Counted from the stretch's first letter, positions 1 to 6,185 are shown. The stretch: 7,031 nucleotides of DNA from Deltaproteobacteria bacterium (GCA_023381945.1 JAMCQY010000252.1:1-7031), one strand, 5' to 3'. The notes: a model not told the origin generated them from the sequence alone. Translations and numbers: made by a program.

Positions 1-301
1 TCCCAGGTGCGACCAATAGGTGAATTTTCGGGGTTTCGGCCCCTGCCAGGCATGGCTGTCCACCAGGTGATCGAAAACATGTCTCGGTATGAGTTGTAGT
101 AATTGACCCATGAGTGTGCTACAATGTGCCATAAGCCCCATAACTCCTTTCAATGTTTAGGTTTTTGCCAAACCCATTATAGCATTGATCGGCTGTGTTG
201 GGGCTGTTTTACTTGCTATCCTAAGTAATTTCTACCGGACAGCAGTGGTAATTGATATAAATTAGTGGTTATTTTTTACTCAAAAAAGAGAAGGCGTCAG
301 C
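1..301. other. Upstream intergenic region, no convincing gene
   Basis: About 300 bases before the first gene. Frame +1 is open from the window edge to a TAG at 97-99 (about 32 residues), but I recognise nothing in it, so it may be chance or the tail of an upstream gene. A GGGG/CCCC hairpin (30-33 with 40-43) has no T tract. The second half is AT-rich, as expected of a promoter and leader. The only specific signals I can support are the extended -10 at 117-125 and the ribosome-binding site just before the gene at 302. Confidence 0.5.
117..125 (+). promoter_or_regulatory. Candidate extended -10 promoter
   Basis: TGCTACAAT fits an extended -10 element (TGn followed by TACAAT, one mismatch to TATAAT). 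A TTGACC at 103-108 is only 11 nt upstream, too close to act as a normal -35, so the call rests on the extended -10 alone. Transcription from here would give a leader of about 170 nt before the start at 302. Confidence 0.3.
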
Positions 302-1024
302 ATGTCTCAATGGCACGACCTGACCATGCCGGAGTTCGAGGCCGCCCGGGATCAGAGCCGGACGGTAATCCTGCCGGTGGGCTCGGTTGAGGAGCACGGG
401 CCGCATTTGCCCTTGGGGACCGACACGTTTCATGCCATAGAGGTGGCCAGGCGAGCCGCGGCGCTGCGGCCGGTCCTGGTGGCGCCGCCGGTTTTTTACG
501 GCATCTGCCGCTCCACCCGGGAACACCCCGGCACCATCAGCCTCAGCGGCGATACCTTGCGGGGTTTGATCCGGGACCTGGGAAGGGAATTTTACCGGCA
601 AGGCCTGCGGCGCCTGATTTTCATCAGCGGCCACGCCGGCGGCACCCATATGTGCGCCCTGGTGGAGGCCGGCGAAAGCTTGCTTACGGAATTTGCCGAT
701 ATTCGGCTGGCAGTGGTGAATATTCTGGATTTGCTGCGGGAGGTGTTGGCGGATAAACCGCACCTGGTAGCCACCCGGGGCGACTCCCACGCCGGGGATG
801 TGGAAACCTCTATCATGCTGGCTGCTTATCCGCAACTGGTCAAAGGCAGGGCGCCGGCGGAATGGCCCAACTTTCCAAAATTCGAATTGGTGCGGGATAA
901 ACGAAGCTTTTGGCCGGGCGGGGTCTGGGGGGACCCGGGACAGGCAAGTGCCGAGAAAGGCGAAGCAATTCTGGCGGCGGAGGCACAAAGGCTGGCGGAG
1001 TTAATCGATGCTCTGGCGCCTTGA
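302..1024 (+). CDS. Creatininase-family metal-dependent amidohydrolase
   Basis: A 240-residue protein of the creatininase family, whose members are cytoplasmic metal-dependent enzymes that open cyclic amides or hydrolyse C-N bonds; examples are creatininase, the FAPy deformylase ArfB and mycofactocin MftE. The family signature SVEEHGPHLPLGTD lies at residues 28-41. By alignment with creatininase, E30, H32 and D41 are metal ligands. The second conserved block is SGHAGG (109-114, H111), and the third is DSHAGDVETS (161-170), where E168 is the usual conserved glutamate. The C-terminal GVWGDPGQASAEKGE (207-221) is also typical. Length is normal for the family. The start is supported by GAGAAGG at 288-294, 7 nt upstream. 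No creatine, mycofactocin or riboflavin-type genes lie nearby, so the substrate cannot be assigned. The family call is firm; the reaction is unknown. Confidence 0.93.
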   Translation: MSQWHDLTMPEFEAARDQSRTVILPVGSVEEHGPHLPLGTDTFHAIEVARRAAALRPVLVAPPVFYGICRSTREHPGTISLSGDTLRGLIRDLGREFYRQGLRRLIFISGHAGGTHMCALVEAGESLLTEFADIRLAVVNILDLLREVLADKPHLVATRGDSHAGDVETSIMLAAYPQLVKGRAPAEWPNFPKFELVRDKRSFWPGGVWGDPGQASAEKGEAILAAEAQRLAELIDALAP

Positions 1025-1040
1025 TGCCACAATAATTGCT

Positions 1041-1064
1041 TCAGGGAAATCCCTGAGTATTTTT
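1041..1064 (+). terminator. Rho-independent terminator after the creatininase-family gene
   Basis: TCAGGG-AAAT-CCCTGA (1041-1056) is a perfect 6-bp hairpin (7-bp inverted repeat if the loop is tightened), followed by GTATTTTT. It lies 16 nt past the stop at 1024 and before the next gene on the same strand, so it probably limits read-through into that gene. The stem is short, so termination may be partial. Confidence 0.6.
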
Positions 1065-1072
1065 ACCTTGAC

Positions 1073-1390
1073 ATGAATTTCATTCCAATGTTACAAGAGA
1101 ACTTGACCGATTTCGTCCGAAGAAAACAGGAAAACCTACCTATGATCGCGGAATCCATCGAGCTCTTGGCCGAACGAGTATTGGCCTTTGATGAAACTGA
1201 CCTCACCGCCCTGCTTAATCACTTTAAAACCCGTATGGAACAATGTGACCCATCCCCGGAGTGGGAACGGGCAGTGATTGCCTATTTTCTCATCAACGGG
1301 GTGCGGGTGAAAAACGCTCTGAAACACGGCAAGAATCATTGCCGCGACCGCAGCTCGGGAAGACCTCCCGCACTGCGGGTAGTTAAATAA
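1073..1390 (+). CDS. Small uncharacterised protein
   Basis: I do not recognise this 105-residue product. It reads as a mostly helical soluble protein: residues 1-60 alternate charged and hydrophobic residues (for example ESIELLAERVLAF at 27-39). WERAVIAYFLINGVRVKNAL follows at about 64-83, and the tail is basic and low in hydrophobics (KHGKNHCRDRSSGRPP, 84-99). I see no signal peptide or membrane segment. In-frame ATGs exist at 1073, 1088 and 1142. The first two lack a good ribosome-binding site, whereas 1142 has AGGA at 1128-1131, so an 82-residue form starting at residue 24 is possible. It follows the creatininase-family gene by 48 nt but a terminator intervenes. It may be a genuine lineage-specific gene. 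A chance ORF cannot be excluded, although no long competing frame runs opposite it. Confidence 0.5.
   Translation: MNFIPMLQENLTDFVRRKQENLPMIAESIELLAERVLAFDETDLTALLNHFKTRMEQCDPSPEWERAVIAYFLINGVRVKNALKHGKNHCRDRSSGRPPALRVVK
1128..1131 (+). promoter_or_regulatory. Possible ribosome-binding site for an internal start at 1142
   Basis: AGGA lies 10 nt before the in-frame ATG at 1142. It is the best Shine-Dalgarno match near any of the three candidate starts of the small gene, and would shorten the product by 23 residues. Confidence 0.35.
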
Positions 1391-1477
1391 CCCGGTTCCA
1401 TGCGGTAAGCAGCATTCTGAATCTTCCAAATTTTTTTCCTAAGTTATTGCAAGTCAAAACTACAGGTGTCTCGGGCA

Positions 1478-1494
1478 TGTTGCATAATGCAACA
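1478..1494. repeat. 17-nt perfect dyad (operator-like)
   Basis: TGTTGCAT-A-ATGCAACA is an 8-bp perfect inverted repeat around one central base. The one-base centre makes it a poor RNA hairpin but a typical shape for a dimeric DNA-binding protein site. No gene start lies just downstream on either strand, so a role is not evident. Confidence 0.35.
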
Positions 1495-1552
1495 GTGGGA
1501 GGCGTATTGAAATTCGGCGATAATCCCTTCCAACAAACCAGAAGATGTCATT

Positions 1553-1626
1553 AAAAAAAGATGATGGAGAGCAGGCGCCCTCGCCTGCAATGTACACAGC
1601 CGGGGGGCTGATCTCCATGATTTTTT
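1553..1626. terminator. Branched inverted repeat, likely bidirectional terminator
   Basis: The outer arms 1556-1570 and 1612-1626 pair over 15 positions with one G-G mismatch (1563/1619) and one G-T wobble. They enclose two hairpins: GCAGGCG-CCCT-CGCCTGC (1571-1588) and CAGCC-GGGG-GGCTG (1597-1610), separated by AATGTACA. The result is a three-way junction. An A7 run (1553-1559) on the left and a T6 run (1621-1626) on the right mean that RNA from either strand ends its helix in U residues. The site lies between convergent genes, which supports bidirectional termination. A REP- or MITE-like mobile palindrome is the alternative. Confidence 0.55.
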
Positions 1627-1645
1627 GCAGCGGTCTCGCCCTGTC

Positions 1646-1664
1646 AAAAGCCGCTTTGCGGTTT
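1646..1664 (-). terminator. Candidate weak terminator downstream of der
   Basis: On the minus strand AAACCGC-AAA-GCGG-C-TTTT forms a short stem (CCGC/GCGG core extended by A-T pairs past a one-base bulge) ending in TTTT. It lies about 87 nt beyond the der stop. Stability is modest, so this is tentative. Confidence 0.3.
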
Positions 1665-1750
1665 CCTCTTTAAGAACCGAAGAGCTCCAGTTGGGAAATC
1701 GTTAATCCCCATTGAATAGGGGGCGGCTGGCCTGGGAAATCCCGCCTCCG

Positions 1751-3121
1751 TTATCTGGTCTGGCTTTTGCGTCCTTTGAGGAAGAGGCGCACCGGAGCGT
1801 GGGGGATGCCCAGGCGCTCCCGCAGCTGCTTCACCAGGAAGCGGCGGTAGGAGTCGGGCACGGCCTGGGGCTGGTTGACGAAGGCGATGAAGGTGGGGGG
1901 ATGCACCTCGGCCTGAGTCAGGTAGAAGAATTTCACCGGGCGGTGATGATGCATGGGCGGTGGCACCCGGGAAGTGAACTCGCCAAGCAGTTCGTTGAGT
2001 TCGCTGGTGCTCGCCCGGCGGCCGTCCTGGTCATGGAGATCGTTGATCAGAGGGAAGACCTTTCTCAAGTTAAAACCGGTCAGGACGGAAACCGGCAGCA
2101 CCGGGACATAGGCCATGAATTCCAGGGAATCCTTTACGCGCGTCAAGGTCTTTTGTCTTACGTCCTTGGACAACAGGTCCCATTTATTCATGAGGACGAG
2201 ACAGGCCTTGGCTTGATCCAGGATGAGTCCGGCAATACGCAGGTCTTGTCCGGTAAGGCCCTCCTGGGCGTCCAGCAACAGTAAGGCCACTTCGGCCCGG
2301 GACAGGGCCTTGATGGTCTTCAGGACCATCTGGCGCTCCAGGCCCTCACGACCCACCTGGCTGGGGCGGCGCAGGCCCGCAGTATCCACCAGGACATAAT
2401 CGGCGCCCTCCAGATTCAGGGGGGTGTCGATGGCGTCCCGGGTGGTGCCGGGAAGGTGGCTCACCAACAGGCGTTCCTCCCCCAGGAAATGGTTGATGAA
2501 TGAGGATTTACCGACATTGGGCCGGCCCAATACGGCCACCCGGATGCCGGGGGCCGGGGCCGGAAGCTCGGCCACCGGGGGGAGATGTACGACGACGGCC
2601 TCGAGCAGGGAGCCTACCCCAAGGCCTTGAGCAGCGGAGACTGGATAGATCGGGTCTAGGCCGAAGCGATAGAAGTCGGCGACATGGGCTTCGAGTCCCG
2701 GATGGTCGATCTTATTCACCGCCAGGAGCACGGTCTTACCAGTCCGGCGCAAGAATTCCACCACCTGGAAGTCGCCTTCCTGGGGACCTTCCCGGCCGTC
2801 GACCACCAGGAGGATGACGTCAGCTTCGGCCACGGCTTCCTCGGCTTGGCGGCGCACGAGGGAGCCCAACTCGTCTTCGCCCCCCACCAAACCGCCGGTG
2901 TCCACCAGAAGAAAGGCCTGGTCATCAAAGGTGAGGCTGCCATAATGACGGTCCCGGGTGACCCCGGGAATATCGGCCACCAGGGCCTGGGAAGAGCGGG
3001 TTAGACGATTGAACAGGGTGGATTTGCCCACGTTGGCCCGGCCGATGATCGCCACCAAGCGCTCCGGGCGTGGAGGGGTGAGGTTTTCTGTTTTCCCTTT
3101 TCCGTGAGAAGAAAGTGACAT
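1751..3121 (-). CDS. der: Ribosome-assembly GTPase Der (EngA)
   Basis: A 456-residue double-Era-like GTPase that acts in maturation of the 50S ribosomal subunit and is generally essential in bacteria. Two G domains in tandem are visible. Domain 1 has G1 GRANVGKS (27-34), G2 region PGVTRDR (52-58), G3 DTGG (74-77), G4 NKID (136-139) and G5 SA (162-163). Domain 2 has GRPNVGKS (199-206), PGTTRD (224-229), DTAG (246-249), NKWD (312-315) and SVLTG (345-349) in the G5 place. The KH-like domain fills about 355-456. The tandem-G plus KH arrangement is diagnostic. An N-terminal extension of roughly 18 residues precedes the first strand compared with E. coli Der. The ATG at 3121 has no strong ribosome-binding site, but an in-frame TGA lies eight codons upstream and no better internal start is seen. 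The strong terminator at 3257-3287 separates it from the S41 genes, so it probably has its own promoter in the AT-rich stretch 3160-3190. Confidence 0.98.
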   Translation of the reverse strand: MSLSSHGKGKTENLTPPRPERLVAIIGRANVGKSTLFNRLTRSSQALVADIPGVTRDRHYGSLTFDDQAFLLVDTGGLVGGEDELGSLVRRQAEEAVAEADVILLVVDGREGPQEGDFQVVEFLRRTGKTVLLAVNKIDHPGLEAHVADFYRFGLDPIYPVSAAQGLGVGSLLEAVVVHLPPVAELPAPAPGIRVAVLGRPNVGKSSFINHFLGEERLLVSHLPGTTRDAIDTPLNLEGADYVLVDTAGLRRPSQVGREGLERQMVLKTIKALSRAEVALLLLDAQEGLTGQDLRIAGLILDQAKACLVLMNKWDLLSKDVRQKTLTRVKDSLEFMAYVPVLPVSVLTGFNLRKVFPLINDLHDQDGRRASTSELNELLGEFTSRVPPPMHHHRPVKFFYLTQAEVHPPTFIAFVNQPQAVPDSYRRFLVKQLRERLGIPHAPVRLFLKGRKSQTR

Positions 3122-3256
3122 ATCAAAACCCGTATGCGCCGGTCATTTGGCAGGGTCTTTAGTAGTTAATAATATTACAATAAAAGTAAGGTCTGAGAAG
3201 CTGAAAGGGTAGTGCCGAGTCGAGAGATTTGAGGAAAAATCGCCTTATCTCCCCTT

Positions 3257-3287
3257 AAAAATAGGGGGAATGATTAGTCATTCCCCC
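3257..3287 (-). terminator. Strong rho-independent terminator of the S41 operon
   Basis: On the minus strand GGGGGAATGA-CTAA-TCATTCCCCC is a perfect 10-bp stem with a 4-nt loop (3264-3287), followed by TATTTTTAA. It lies about 50 nt past the stop of the active S41 protease gene. Neighbouring CCCC (3251-3254) can pair with the same G run, forming an overlapping alternative hairpin. Confidence 0.85.
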
Positions 3288-3337
3288 CAATAATCTCAGA
3301 TGTACTTTGTGCCTTCTATGGAAAACGGAAAAGTGCC

Positions 3338-4702
3338 TTAGGGCTGCGCGGCGCCAGCTTTGGGCTGTTGTTTCGCCAGGACCTTAGGCGGCCACTGATT
3401 CAGCAGTTCCACGGCCCGTTTCAATTGCGGGTCCTTATCCAATTCCGCCGCGCCGATAGGCTCGCTCCAGGGCTTATCCGTCAAACCTTCCTTGCGAATA
3501 TGGCGCTCCATGGCCTCGTCCCTCAGCTTCTCCAGCGATTTGTTGGGAGGCAGAGGTTTTTCATCGACCACCACGTCGGGCACGATTCCCTTTTCGTTGA
3601 TGGTGATGCCGCTGGGGGTGTAATACAGGGCCGTAGTGAGGCGCAGGGCCGAGCCGTCATCCATGGGGAGGATGGTTTGTACGGAACCTTTGCCAAAGCT
3701 CTTGGTGCCAACAATCAGCGCCCGTTTCTGGTCCTTGAGAGCCCCGGCGACGATCTCGGAGGCGGAGGCGCTGCCTTCATTGATCAACACCACCATGGGC
3801 ACGGAGGTGAATTTATCGGCTCCGGAGGTGGCGTAAAAACGTCCGGTCTGCTGGCGATTACGGCCTTCCGTGTAGACAATGAGACCGCCTTTGAGAAATT
3901 CATCGGAAACTCGTACGGCCTGTTCCAACAGGCCCCCTGGATCATTGCGTAAATCAAGCACCAGTCCCTTGAAAGGCACCAATTTCTGCCGCATCTTCTG
4001 CAGATAATTATGGAGGTCGGCATCGGTCTGGTCCTGGAAGTTGGCTAGCCGGACATAGCCAATGCCGCCATCGATCACGCGGGCCTTGACACTGCGGATG
4101 GGGATAATCTCCCGGGTGATGGCAAAATCCTTGGGATGAGGGAAGCCCTCCCGGTTAATGGTGAGGGTTACCTTGCTCCCTTTGGGGCCGCGGATCAGCT
4201 TCACGGCGTCCGTTAAGCTGAGGCCCTTGGTGGGGGTGCCGTTGATTTTGACGATCTGGTCGCCGGCATGAATGCCCATTTGATAGGCAGGGGTGCCTTC
4301 GATGGGCGAGACCACCATGAGAATCTGATCTTTCATGGTGATTTCAATGCCGATGCCGCTGAATTTACCCTTGGTTTCAATTTGCAGTTCTTTAAATTCA
4401 TCCGGAGTCATGAAGGAGGAATGGGGATCAAGAGTGCCCACGGCGCCGTGGATGGCGCCATAAACCAGGGTCTTGGTGGTTTTGGGCTCGGCGTATTGCT
4501 CCTCAATGGTAGCCAGAGCCTGGGCGAAAACCTTCAATTTGGCGCTCACAGTGGCAGAGTCCGTGGGTCGAGTGGCAGCCAGGCTGGCGTAGAGGCCGCT
4601 CCCCGCGGCGGCCCCATCCGTGGCGTGCAGAGCCCAGACCCCGCCGAGACCGAGCCCCAGCAGCAAAGCCGCGATACCCAAAAACCGGGTTCTAAGTAAC
4701 AT
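3338..4702 (-). CDS. ctpA: S41 carboxyl-terminal processing protease (CtpA type), active
   Basis: A 454-residue serine protease of family S41, which trims or degrades envelope proteins from their C-termini outside the cytoplasmic membrane. Residues 7-25 are a hydrophobic signal or anchor segment. They are followed by an N-terminal helical region (about 55-105, with LDPHSSFMTP at 91-100), a PDZ domain (about 112-190, GIGIEI at 116-121) and the protease core. Alignment with E. coli Prc (S430, D441, K455, Q459) gives an intact set here: S313 in GSASASE, D324, K338 in FGKGSVQ and Q342. DLRNDPGG (250-257) is the conserved loop near the oxyanion hole. Length is normal for CtpA-type enzymes. The start ATG at 4702 has AAGGA 6 nt upstream. 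It lies 78 nt downstream of the degenerate paralogue with no terminator between, and a strong terminator follows it. The symbol is given by family; the substrate is unknown. Confidence 0.95.
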   Translation of the reverse strand: MLLRTRFLGIAALLLGLGLGGVWALHATDGAAAGSGLYASLAATRPTDSATVSAKLKVFAQALATIEEQYAEPKTTKTLVYGAIHGAVGTLDPHSSFMTPDEFKELQIETKGKFSGIGIEITMKDQILMVVSPIEGTPAYQMGIHAGDQIVKINGTPTKGLSLTDAVKLIRGPKGSKVTLTINREGFPHPKDFAITREIIPIRSVKARVIDGGIGYVRLANFQDQTDADLHNYLQKMRQKLVPFKGLVLDLRNDPGGLLEQAVRVSDEFLKGGLIVYTEGRNRQQTGRFYATSGADKFTSVPMVVLINEGSASASEIVAGALKDQKRALIVGTKSFGKGSVQTILPMDDGSALRLTTALYYTPSGITINEKGIVPDVVVDEKPLPPNKSLEKLRDEAMERHIRKEGLTDKPWSEPIGAAELDKDPQLKRAVELLNQWPPKVLAKQQPKAGAAQP

Positions 4703-4780
4703 GATTTTTCCTTGTGCACCGATTAGTCATAGATGACATAACTAAATTATCTGTCGAAGAAAGCCTTTTAAAGCCCCATT

Positions 4781-6022
4781 TCAGGCCTTTTTGCCGCCTT
4801 TTAAGACTTCCACGGCTTGCAGGACCCAGGGATCCTGATCCGGGGTGGGAGTCTTTTTGGACTCTTCGACCGCCGGCTTTTTCTCTTTTTCTTTTTCATT
4901 CGGCTTTTGGCCTTGGATGTTGGGCTCCAATCCTTTGCCTTGAATCTTCTGACCGCCGGGGGTATAGCATTGGGCTACGGTCATCACCAGGGCAGAACCG
5001 TCCTGAAGAGGCATGGTCTTAGTAAGGCCGCACAAGCCAAAGGTTTTGGCGCCCAGCAGGGTGGCCTGGTATTGATCATGCAAGGCCGCAGCCAAGATCT
5101 CTGCGGCCCGGGCAGTGCCTTGATCAATCAAGACCACGGTGGGAATGGGGACCTTAGTAATCAGGTCTCGCTCCTTGCCCCGGAAAATCTGCTGGCTATT
5201 AGCCACGCGGCCTTTAGCGGTGACGACTTCCTTATTTCCCAGAAGCAGGGAAGCAGTTCGCACCGCCTGCTCCATGGACCCCCTGGCGTTATTGCGCAGG
5301 TCCAGGATCAGGCCCTTGGCGCCCTGGCTCTGGAGCGATTTCAAGGCGAATCCAAACTCTTTCGGGGTGGCGTCGTTGAAATACCGGACCCGCATATAGG
5401 CCATGGAATCTTTTACCATCTGGGAGGTCACGGTATTTTCCGTCAGCGGGGCAAAGGTCACTGTGACATCGATCGGTTTGAGGACTCCGTTCCGGATTAC
5501 CTGCAATTTTAGGCTGCTGCCGGGGGTGCCCCGAAAGCGGCGGGCAACTTCCTGGGTTGTTTGGTTGCGCACCATTTGGCCGTCAATCTTGAGGACATGG
5601 TCTCCCGGTTTCAAACCGGCTGCAGCCGCGGGGCTACCGTCGATCACCGAGGTCAGAGCGGCAAGATTGTCCTTGATGATCACCTCCACCCCGGCCTCTG
5701 CGGCTTGTCCATCCGTCCCGCGGAGATGGCTCTGATATTCCTGGGGAGTGAGAAAAGAGGAGTCAGGGTCCAGGGAGTTCATCATGCCTCGCAGGGACCC
5801 GTAAATCATATCCTCTTCGCTCTTGGGATAGACGTACTTGTGGGAGATTTCAAAAAGGGCCTCGGTGAACAGGCGCAGCGAATCATAACTCGAAGGCGTT
5901 TCTGCCGACAGCAGCGGCCTGCCTGCCATAATGGCCAGAACTAAAAGCAGTAAAAATAAGAGGGTGTATCGGGTCCATCGCTTTTGGCCGGCACCCTTTT
6001 GGCTCAAACGGAGATTTTTCAC
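4781..6022 (-). CDS. Degenerate S41/PDZ protein, predicted pseudoprotease
   Basis: A 413-residue paralogue of the adjacent CtpA-type protease with the same order: signal or anchor segment (about 18-33), helical N-terminal region (LDPDSSFLTP, 84-93), PDZ domain (about 110-180) and S41 core (about 200-370). A Lys/Glu-rich tail follows (about 374-395). The catalytic positions are changed. GTARAAE (302-308) replaces GSASASE, so the nucleophile is R305. TFGLCGLT (327-334) replaces SFGKGSVQ, so the general-base Lys is L330 and the Gln is T334. D316 is retained. The oxyanion-region motif is DLRNNARG (241-248) instead of DLRNDPGG. The frame is intact and the fold motifs persist, so this looks like selection for a non-catalytic role rather than decay. 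The start is GTG at 6022, with GGGGAG at 6034-6039, 11 nt upstream. It is the first gene of an apparent two-gene operon. Family call firm; loss of activity strongly inferred; function unknown. Confidence 0.93.
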   Translation of the reverse strand: MKNLRLSQKGAGQKRWTRYTLLFLLLLVLAIMAGRPLLSAETPSSYDSLRLFTEALFEISHKYVYPKSEEDMIYGSLRGMMNSLDPDSSFLTPQEYQSHLRGTDGQAAEAGVEVIIKDNLAALTSVIDGSPAAAAGLKPGDHVLKIDGQMVRNQTTQEVARRFRGTPGSSLKLQVIRNGVLKPIDVTVTFAPLTENTVTSQMVKDSMAYMRVRYFNDATPKEFGFALKSLQSQGAKGLILDLRNNARGSMEQAVRTASLLLGNKEVVTAKGRVANSQQIFRGKERDLITKVPIPTVVLIDQGTARAAEILAAALHDQYQATLLGAKTFGLCGLTKTMPLQDGSALVMTVAQCYTPGGQKIQGKGLEPNIQGQKPNEKEKEKKPAVEESKKTPTPDQDPWVLQAVEVLKGGKKA

Positions 6023-6108
6023 CTTGCCAAGTTCTCCCCAGAAAAATGCAATAGTAAGAATCTGAAGCTAGTACCCTACCAGTGGCATTTTACCAATGGA
6101 CATCTATA

Positions 6109-6137
6109 ATTATACTCTAAACTATTTTCCATGCAAA
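6109..6137 (-). promoter_or_regulatory. Sigma70-type promoter for the S41 operon
   Basis: On the minus strand TTTGCA (6132-6137, 4 of 6 to TTGACA), a 17-nt spacer and a perfect TATAAT (6109-6114). Transcription would begin near 6102, giving a leader of about 80 nt before the GTG start at 6022. The -10 lies inside TATAATTATA, so a -10 hexamer also reads on the plus strand, but no gene follows in that direction. Confidence 0.6.
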
Positions 6138-6185
6138 ACAAGCTTTGCCGATGGAAATTTTCCCGATCGGCGGGCTCCGGGTAAA

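Larger units (their letters stand above)
1391..1750. other. Intergenic region between convergent genes
   Basis: About 360 bases between the end of the small plus-strand gene and the end of der on the minus strand. I see no convincing gene; the 67-codon minus-strand frame at 1444-1647 runs straight through the palindromes and looks accidental. The region is rich in inverted repeats: the dyad at 1478-1494, the branched element at 1556-1626, the hairpin at 1646-1664, and CCCC/GGGG (1707-1710 with 1719-1722). This fits a zone where transcripts from both sides terminate. Confidence 0.6.

Noticed and set aside
198..222. Possible sigma54 or sigma70 promoter (TTGGGG...TTGC/TATCCT)
   Set aside because: The GG to GC spacing is 11 rather than 10 nt for sigma54, and the TTGGGG to TATCCT spacer is only 13 nt for sigma70.
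269..988. Minus-strand open frame of 239 codons opposite the creatininase-family gene
   Set aside because: It is antisense to a gene with clear family motifs. The translation is rich in Pro, Arg, Gln and His, as expected of a GC-rich shadow frame, and matches no family.
1444..1647. Minus-strand 67-codon frame in the convergent gap
   Set aside because: It runs through the branched palindrome and the 17-nt dyad, has many Cys, Arg and His residues without pattern, and shows no ribosome-binding site I would trust.
1712..2284. Plus-strand open frame of 190 codons over the 3' part of der
   Set aside because: It lies antisense to the G2 and KH regions of Der, has no recognisable motif and is explained by GC-rich codon bias.
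3368..3952. Plus-strand open frame of 194 codons opposite the active S41 protease
   Set aside because: Shadow of the strongly supported minus-strand gene, with a low-complexity Gly/His-rich translation.
3272..4730. Shared 10-mer GATTAGTCAT at 3272-3281 and 4721-4730, flanking the active S41 gene
   Set aside because: It is short and AT-rich, with no extended similarity around it. At 3272 it is part of the terminator hairpin. It is most likely coincidence rather than an insertion footprint.
4873..4900. Pyrimidine-rich CT tract
   Set aside because: Explained as the complement of codons for the Lys/Glu-rich tail of the degenerate S41 protein.
4817..5512. Plus-strand open frame of 231 codons opposite the pseudoprotease
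   Set aside because: The minus-strand S41/PDZ reading is clear, and this frame has no domain. Its early Phe/Leu-rich stretch is just the complement of the Lys/Glu-rich tail.
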